Shown piece by piece: positions 58,581-64,000 of a stretch of 64,000 nt of DNA. Under the pieces are notes generated by a model, which saw nothing but the letters and a program-made list of their open reading frames with translations, made no database searches and had not been told where the DNA came from. A program made the translations under genes and the position numbers. Positions within the stretch are counted from its first letter, which is position 1, and each line of letters begins with the position of its first letter. The DNA lies in NCBI GenBank assembly GCA_022071955.1, contig JAJVIM010000021.1:64091-128090 (forward strand), read 5' to 3'. Source of the DNA: Anaerolineae bacterium. GTDB taxonomy: Bacteria; Chloroflexota; Anaerolineae; 4572-78; J111.

Positions 58581-60587
58581 ATGGGCCTGAAAAAACTGAC
58601 CCTGCTGGTGTTATTCAGCCTGCTGGCGCTATCGCCCGGCCTGCCGGCGAGCGCCAACTCTGCCCTGCCCACCGACCTTTCCTACAGCACCGAAACTACC
58701 TGGATTTTGCCCGGCCTGCCCGATTTGAGCGCGGCCTCCGGCTACATTCCTCACAACTTTTCGCACGGCGAGGCCATCTTTCAAATTGGCAGCGAAACCA
58801 TCCACGGTTTCCGGCCCGGCAAAGTTTACCCGGAAATGTATATCCGCGACATCGCCTGGGGCATGGAAACGGCCCAGTACTACTACCCCGATGAATACCT
58901 GCGCGACCCCATCGAGGCCTACCTGCGCCGCCAGTACACCGCCGAGTCCGTCAGCCTGGATGGCGATTTTGGTGTGGTGGCCGGGGCCGGCGCGATCGGT
59001 GGCATCCTCACCCCGCAGGGACGCAGCAACAAGCAAACCGCCACTACCGACGAAGAAACCAGCCTCATCCACGCCGCCTATCTGTACTACCGCATGAGTT
59101 ATAACACGGACTGGCTGAAAAGCAAGGTGGCCGGCCGGCCCATTATCGACCGGCTCAATCTGGCCGCCGATTGGCTCATCAGCCGCCGGCTCAACCCGCA
59201 GTTGCAACTGCTGTGGCGCGGCCACACCACCGATTGGGGCGACGTGAAATTTGAAAAAGGCCCCGGCTACACCGATTACAACCCGGCGCAGGATCACCAG
59301 ACAGCCTCCATTTACGATCAGGCGCTGGCCCATTTGGCGCTGCTGGAACTGGCCGAAATGAACGCCGCCGTGGCCGACACCACCCGCGCCGACCAGTGGC
59401 AAAACGCCGCCGAGGCGCTCAAAGCTCAAACCAACGCCCGGTTGTGGCAGCCGGACAAAGGCTTCTACCTCACCCACCAACACATCACCCCGCTAACCCA
59501 TCCCTTTGATGAAAGCGCGATGGTTAGCATTGCCAACGCGCTGGCCGTATACGCCGGGCTGACCAATCCGCGCCAAACCGGGGCCATCTTTACCAGCCTT
59601 GAGCGCGCCCGGCAGGCCGCCGGCGTCAGCAAACCGGGCCTGTCGCTCTACCCGTTTTATCCCAACCGCTGGCCCAACCTCTTTTTTGAGTACCCCGGCA
59701 TGGGCTACGGCAACTACCAAAACGGCGGCGTGTGGGACTGGTGGGGCGGGGTGCAGATTAACGCCGAATTTGCCACCGGCCACGCCGAAGCCGCCCGCAC
59801 CCACCTGCTGCAGGTAGCCAACGACTGGCAAAAACACCCCGGCAACATCATCGAGTGGCAGAGCAGCACCGACCCGCGCCACGAAGGCAGCCACTACTAC
59901 AGCGCCGCGGCCGGCACAATGGGCAGCGCCATCATCAACGGCTTCTTCGGCATCGAGCTGTCCGGCAGCGGCCTCACCCTGCAACCCCGGCTGGGGCTGA
60001 ACGATGGCTACATCCGCGTGTATCAGGCCGCCACCGACCGCTACGCCGCCTACACGTACGATTGGGATCAAACCACCACCCGCCTGCGGTACGGCACCAA
60101 CGCCGCCGGCCCGGTTGTGGTTAAGCTGCTCAAACTCCGCTCCGAGCAGGTCAACAGCATTAAAATTGATGGCCGCAGCGTGGACTTTGCCCCGGAAACC
60201 ATCGGGCAGGATACCTACCTGGTGTTCAACGCCCCCTCCGGCCAGCACACCATCGATATTGACAAAGGCCAGCCGCTGGCCGCCGCCGCACCCCCCGCCG
60301 ACGACGTGGCGCGCATTGCCAACCCGGCCACCCCGAGCATTGCCCGCAACGCCCCGCCGCCGCCCAACGCCTCACCGGCCCAAATTGACGCCGCCATTCA
60401 GCAGGCTTATTCCGCCGGCAACGTGGGCCAAATTCCGGTGACGGTGCGCGTGGCCCGCGAGTGGCGGCTGGAGTTACTGCAATTTGCCAGCGTGATGCTG
60501 GTGGCCGTCACCTCGGTGGGACTGCTGGGGCTGGCCGTGCTGCGCCGCCGCGCCGGGCTGAGCTACAGCAAAAAACGAAGCCAATGA
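58581..60587 (+). CDS. Secreted glycoside hydrolase-like protein, alpha/alpha barrel
   Basis: A 668-aa protein with an N-terminal signal peptide (MGLKKLTLLVLFSLLALSPGLPASA) and a C-terminal membrane helix (LELLQFASVMLVAVTSVGLLGLAVL) followed by basic residues. The middle (residues 40-520) resembles amylo-alpha-1,6-glucosidase and related (alpha/alpha)6 barrel enzymes. Features include KVYPEMYIRDIAWGMETAQYYYPDEYL, QLLWRGHTTDWGDVKFEKGPGYTDYNPAQDHQTASIYDQALAHLALLE, PFDESAMVSIANAL and NGGVWDWWGGVQINAEFATGHAEAA. A low-complexity Ala/Pro linker precedes the last helix. The substrate is uncertain. The ATG at 58581 has GGCGGAGCG upstream and starts directly at the signal peptide. Confidence 0.75.
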   Translation: MGLKKLTLLVLFSLLALSPGLPASANSALPTDLSYSTETTWILPGLPDLSAASGYIPHNFSHGEAIFQIGSETIHGFRPGKVYPEMYIRDIAWGMETAQYYYPDEYLRDPIEAYLRRQYTAESVSLDGDFGVVAGAGAIGGILTPQGRSNKQTATTDEETSLIHAAYLYYRMSYNTDWLKSKVAGRPIIDRLNLAADWLISRRLNPQLQLLWRGHTTDWGDVKFEKGPGYTDYNPAQDHQTASIYDQALAHLALLELAEMNAAVADTTRADQWQNAAEALKAQTNARLWQPDKGFYLTHQHITPLTHPFDESAMVSIANALAVYAGLTNPRQTGAIFTSLERARQAAGVSKPGLSLYPFYPNRWPNLFFEYPGMGYGNYQNGGVWDWWGGVQINAEFATGHAEAARTHLLQVANDWQKHPGNIIEWQSSTDPRHEGSHYYSAAAGTMGSAIINGFFGIELSGSGLTLQPRLGLNDGYIRVYQAATDRYAAYTYDWDQTTTRLRYGTNAAGPVVVKLLKLRSEQVNSIKIDGRSVDFAPETIGQDTYLVFNAPSGQHTIDIDKGQPLAAAAPPADDVARIANPATPSIARNAPPPPNASPAQIDAAIQQAYSAGNVGQIPVTVRVAREWRLELLQFASVMLVAVTSVGLLGLAVLRRRAGLSYSKKRSQ

Positions 60588-61366
60588 ACCCCCGCCAGCG
60601 AGTCGTTATCCTCACCGGTGCGACGCAAGGCATTGGCCGCGCCGCCGCTTTTGAACTGGCCCGGGCCGGCTGCAAACTGGCCCTCGTTGCCCGCCGCGCC
60701 AAACCACTGCACGCCTTGGCCGCCGAACTGACTGCCGCCGGCCACACGGCCATCGCCCTGCCGGCTGATATGGGCGATACTGCGCAGGCCGCCGCGCTGG
60801 CCGGGCAAACAGCAGCGGCGCTGGGCCGGCTCGATGTGGTGATCAACAACGCGGCCATTGGCCTGCGCGACAACGTGCTCGACATCGACGAAGCCGAACA
60901 CCGCCGTATGTGGGAGGTCAACTATTTTGGGCCGGTGGCGCTCATCCGGGCGGCGATTCCCCTCTTCAAAGCCAACCCCGACGGTGGGCTGATTGTCAAC
61001 ATTTCCTCAATTGTGGGCCGGCGGGCCATGCCCGGCATCGCCGGCTACTGCGCCAGCAAAGCCGCGCTGGAAAAGCTGGCCGAAAGCCTGCGCGTTGAAC
61101 TGCGCGCCGACAACATCCGGCTGAGCACGGTTTACCCCGGCGTTACCCGCACCCGTTTTAACGCCAATTCGCTGGGCAGCGACCCGCTGGGCCGGGGCCG
61201 GCGGCTGGGCGTGCCGCCGGAACGCGTGGCCCGGGCCATTCTCAACGCCATTCACCGCGAGCGCCGCGATGTGTTCATCACCCTGTTTGACCGGGCCTTT
61301 GTGACCGGCAGCGCCGTGCTGCCGGGGCTGATGGATTGGCTGCTGGCCCGCCGCTACCGGCGATAG
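60584..61366 (+). CDS. Short-chain dehydrogenase/reductase
   Basis: A 260-aa SDR enzyme. The cofactor motif is LTGATQGIGRAAAFELARAG, followed by NNAAIG. The catalytic Ser is in NISSIVGRRAM and the YxxxK pair in YCASKAALEKLAESLRVEL. The C-terminal region VFITLFDRAFVTGSAVLPGLMDWLLARRYRR is hydrophobic and could associate with membrane. The ATG overlaps the hydrolase stop by four bases. The substrate is unknown. Confidence 0.93.
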   Translation: MNPRQRVVILTGATQGIGRAAAFELARAGCKLALVARRAKPLHALAAELTAAGHTAIALPADMGDTAQAAALAGQTAAALGRLDVVINNAAIGLRDNVLDIDEAEHRRMWEVNYFGPVALIRAAIPLFKANPDGGLIVNISSIVGRRAMPGIAGYCASKAALEKLAESLRVELRADNIRLSTVYPGVTRTRFNANSLGSDPLGRGRRLGVPPERVARAILNAIHRERRDVFITLFDRAFVTGSAVLPGLMDWLLARRYRR

Positions 61367-61460
61367 AACCCCCATCTCTTTGCCGCTGGCCGGCAAACTG
61401 GTACAATTCATCGAAAGTCACACTCCAACCAAAAACCCGCCGGGAGGCGTTCAACAATTT

Positions 61461-62321
61461 ATGAGCCGTTCCAATATTTTTGATTTTGCCATTTTTAACG
61501 GGCAGCTTTTGCCGGTCAACGAAGCCAAAGTCTCCATTTTCAACCAGGCCTTTTTCTCCAGTTTTGGCGTGTACGAATCCATAAAAGTTGATCAGGGCCG
61601 CCCGTTTTACCTGCTGGAACACTTACACCGGCTCATCGAGTCGGCGCAGGAAATCGAGCTGGAACTCGATATCACCATCGATACGCTGGCCGAGTGGTTC
61701 AATTTGCTGGTTGGGGTCGATCCGGCCGCCACGTGGAGTTTAAAAATTATTGTGCTGGGCAACACCGAACCCGTTGATCAGCCGATCATCGCCATGCAGC
61801 CGGTGTCGCTGCCCACCTACTCCCCGGAGTTGTACCGCCACGGCGCGGCGGCTACCCTGTTTGAAGGCCAGCGGGTGCTGCCGGCCTGCAAAAGCCTCAA
61901 CACACTGGTCAACTATTTGGCCCGGCACAAAGCCCGCCAGGCCGGCGCGCTCGAAGGGCTGCTGCATCACGACGGCTTTTTAACCGAAGGGGCGCGCTCT
62001 AACCTGTTTGCCGTGCGGCAGGGGCAAATCCTCACCCCACCCACCAACGAAGTGCTCTCGGGCATTACCCGCGATGTTATTTTTCAGGTGATGGCAGACA
62101 GCCGCACCCCCGTCCACGAAGCGCGCCTGCCGGCAAACCTGTCCCTGTACGACGAAGTTTTTATCAGCAGCACCAGCATGCACGTGATGCCCATTACCCA
62201 AATTGATGGCCGGCCCATCGGCGGCGGGCAGGTTGGGCCGATCACCCAAACGGTGATGGCCGGCTTTGAGGCCCACTACCGGGCCTACATGGACTCGCTG
62301 GCGCGGGAAAGTGAATCTTAG
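61461..62321 (+). CDS. Class IV PLP aminotransferase (branched-chain or D-amino acid type)
   Basis: A 286-aa fold-type IV PLP enzyme. The PLP lysine is in LPACKSLNTLVNYLARHKARQAGALEGLLHHDGFLTEGARSNLFAV. The last part is the family signature around Glu and the phosphate-binding residues. The N-terminus (FAIFNGQLLPVNEAKVSIFNQAFFSSFGVYESIKV) is typical of IlvE, D-alanine aminotransferase or PabC relatives. Choosing between these is not possible by eye. The ATG at 61461 follows GGGAGG. A strong terminator follows. Confidence 0.9.
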   Translation: MSRSNIFDFAIFNGQLLPVNEAKVSIFNQAFFSSFGVYESIKVDQGRPFYLLEHLHRLIESAQEIELELDITIDTLAEWFNLLVGVDPAATWSLKIIVLGNTEPVDQPIIAMQPVSLPTYSPELYRHGAAATLFEGQRVLPACKSLNTLVNYLARHKARQAGALEGLLHHDGFLTEGARSNLFAVRQGQILTPPTNEVLSGITRDVIFQVMADSRTPVHEARLPANLSLYDEVFISSTSMHVMPITQIDGRPIGGGQVGPITQTVMAGFEAHYRAYMDSLARESES

Positions 62322-62364
62322 GCGTGTTGCGGCGGGCGCGTAGCGCCCGCCGCAACACGCGTTT
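62322..62364 (+). terminator. Rho-independent terminator
   Basis: A perfect 18-bp stem (GCGTGTTGCGGCGGGCGC and its complement) with a GTA loop is followed by GTTTT. It starts one base after the aminotransferase stop. Confidence 0.9.
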
Positions 62365-62373
62365 TCCCCTGGG

Positions 62374-62402
62374 TTGAGTTATCGCCCGCCAAATGGTATA
62401 AT
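62374..62402 (+). promoter_or_regulatory. Sigma70-type promoter of the cyclophilin gene
   Basis: TTGAGT (62374-62379) and TATAAT (62397-62402) are exactly 17 bases apart, 34 bases before the start codon. Confidence 0.7.
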
Positions 62403-62436
62403 TCCCCCTCATTTATTTAAAAGGAAAGGATCAATA

Positions 62437-62922
<486 letters not shown>

Positions 62923-62935
62923 TCCTGTCAATTGG

Positions 62936-62978
62936 GGCGTCAGTTTTGGGGATACCGCCCTAAAACTGACGCCTTTTT
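62936..62978 (+). terminator. Rho-independent terminator
   Basis: GGCGTCAGTTTTGGGG pairs with CCCTAAAACTGACGCC, with minor loop mismatches, followed by TTTTT. Confidence 0.85.
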
Positions 62979-62986
62979 GTTTGCTG

Positions 62987-63014
62987 TTGCCACGCCGAAA
63001 ATTCTCGTTATAAT
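62987..63014 (+). promoter_or_regulatory. Sigma70-type promoter of hemE
   Basis: TTGCCA (62987-62992) and TATAAT (63009-63014) are separated by 16 bases, 31 bases before the hemE start codon. Confidence 0.65.
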
Positions 63015-63044
63015 ATCGACAAACCCAATGCTGAAAGGACTCCG

Positions 63045-64000
63045 ATGTCTCAATCCGACCGCTTTCTCCGCGCGTGCCGCCAACAACCCGTCGATGCGAC
63101 ACCCGTGTGGCTCATGCGCCAGGCCGGCCGCTACATGGCCGAGTACCGCACCCTGCGGCAAAAATACTCCATACTGGAGCTGATCAAAACCCCGGAACTG
63201 GCCACCGAAGTTACCATGCAGCCCATCAACGCCTTCAATTTAGATGCGGCCATCATCTTTGCCGATATTCTGACCATTTTGGAAGGGTTAGGCCTGGGGC
63301 TTGATTTTGTGCGTGGCGAAGGGCCGATCATTCACAACCCGGTGCGCTCGGCGGCGGATATTGAGGCGCTCACCGTTCGGCCGCCGGAAGAAACGCTCGG
63401 TTTTACACTGGAGGCCATCAAACTGACCCGCCGCGAACTGGCCGGCAAAGTGCCGCTCATCGGTTTTAGCGGCGCGCCCTTTACCCTGGCCAGCTACGCC
63501 ATCGAAGGCGGCTCATCGCGCAATTACATTACGGCCAAAAGCCTGATGTACGGCCAGCCGCAAAGCTGGCACAAAATGATGGACAAATTTGCCGTGGCCA
63601 TTGGCCAATACTTGCGGGCGCAGGCCGAAGCCGGCGCACAGGCGCTGCAACTGTTTGATAGCTGGGTGGGCGCGCTCAGCCCGGCCGATTACCGCGAGTT
63701 TGTGCTGCCCCACAGTCAAAAGGCCATCGAGATTGCTACCGCCGGCAGTGATGTGCCGCTGATCCATTTTGGCACCGGCACCGCCGGCATGCTGCCCCTG
63801 CTCAAAGAGGCCGGCGGCAGCGTCATCGGTGTGGACTGGCGGCTGGATATGGCCGACGCCGTCCAAATTTTGGGCGATGACGTGGCCCTGCAAGGCAATC
63901 TGGACCCGGTGGTGCTGTTTGCCCCGGTTAAGGAAATTCAACGGCAGGCCGCCCTTGTACTCGATAGTGTTTCGGGCCGGGATGGACACATTTTCAATCT
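63045..64000 (+). CDS. hemE: Uroporphyrinogen decarboxylase, 5' part
   Basis: Removes four carboxyl groups from uroporphyrinogen III in haem biosynthesis. The window ends before the stop codon. About 318 codons of the usual 340-350 are present in one open frame. The N-terminal signature TPVWLMRQAGRYMAEYR is present. Other blocks include AAIIFADILTILEGLGLGLDFV, LIGFSGAPFTLASYAIEGG, FDSWVGALSPADYREFVLP, and IGVDWRLDMADAVQILGDDVALQGNLDP. The start ATG lies at good distance from AAAGGA. Haem supply suits a genome with multihaem cytochromes. Confidence 0.95.
   Translation, partial: MSQSDRFLRACRQQPVDATPVWLMRQAGRYMAEYRTLRQKYSILELIKTPELATEVTMQPINAFNLDAAIIFADILTILEGLGLGLDFVRGEGPIIHNPVRSAADIEALTVRPPEETLGFTLEAIKLTRRELAGKVPLIGFSGAPFTLASYAIEGGSSRNYITAKSLMYGQPQSWHKMMDKFAVAIGQYLRAQAEAGAQALQLFDSWVGALSPADYREFVLPHSQKAIEIATAGSDVPLIHFGTGTAGMLPLLKEAGGSVIGVDWRLDMADAVQILGDDVALQGNLDPVVLFAPVKEIQRQAALVLDSVSGRDGHIFN

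Overview
This 64 kb window is high-GC bacterial chromosomal DNA, densely coding and free of recognisable transposases, phage genes, rRNA, tRNA or CRISPR arrays. The gene mix (TrmFO, a SURF1 protein, a sensor with a histidine-kinase-type 7TM domain but no kinase, PocR/excisionase-type regulators, multihaem cytochromes) and the many short degenerate extragenic repeats fit a Chloroflexota genome, possibly an Anaerolineae/Caldilineae-type lineage. That assignment is an inference. Bases 1-51 are a C/G homopolymer run that looks like a contig-end artefact.

Layout. 0.1-6.5 kb: forward housekeeping genes (trmFO, an orphan histidine kinase, a class I aminotransferase, a SPOUT RNA methyltransferase, hisC). 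6.6-9.4 kb: reverse fatty-acid genes fabH and fabF. 9.6-12.4 kb: mnmG and a zinc-ribbon membrane protein. 12.6-16.8 kb: reverse block of a Crp/Fnr regulator, DedA, an AI-2E-type exporter, a Ca2+/Na+ antiporter and a GNAT protein. 17-21.3 kb: a kinase-less sensor and uvrA, followed by a small DUF4258/YgiT toxin-antitoxin-like pair. 22.8-28.3 kb: a tight reverse seven-gene operon running from a PhoB-type response regulator through a lipid kinase, rhodanese, citrate synthase, protein phosphatase and ADP-ribosylglycohydrolase to a TauE/SafE transporter. 28.5-30.8 kb: a vWA lipoprotein and a PocR regulator.

30.8-56.1 kb is the most interesting part: a sulfur/hydrogen island. A reverse operon (36.9 to 30.8 kb) encodes an octahaem tetrathionate-reductase-like cytochrome, a seven-haem cytochrome c fused to a cytochrome b561-type membrane domain, and a YeeE/YedE (TsuA-type) transporter split into two genes. 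In the second YedE gene an in-frame TGA replaces the Cys of the conserved CPGT motif. It is followed at SECIS distance by a perfect stem-loop with a GGUC apical loop, so it is a strong candidate selenoprotein. Divergently, forward genes encode an ArsR regulator, a lipoate ligase, a second PocR regulator, TusA, three DsrE proteins and a lipoate-binding GcvH-like protein. These are the accessory set of the sulfur-oxidising heterodisulfide reductase (sHdr) pathway, but no hdr genes follow. The next genes instead encode an Isp-type [NiFe] hydrogenase (small subunit, Isp1, HdrD-like Isp2, a STAS-like protein, large subunit), then a radical SAM/SPASM protein, the maturation protease and hypABF-CDE. 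A shared palindrome, GTGACA-AA-TGTCAC, lies in the promoter regions of the OTR/ArsR and PocR/TusA units, and a weaker version precedes the radical SAM/hyp unit. This suggests one regulon.

56.1-64 kb returns to ordinary genes: an M29 aminopeptidase, SURF1, a secreted glucosidase-like protein, an SDR, a class IV aminotransferase, a cyclophilin and the 5' part of hemE. Families of short degenerate repeats and palindromes occur in many gaps. In places they have invaded reading frames: two in-frame insertions in hypF, the N-terminus of hypE, and a MITE-like element inserted at the hisC stop codon.
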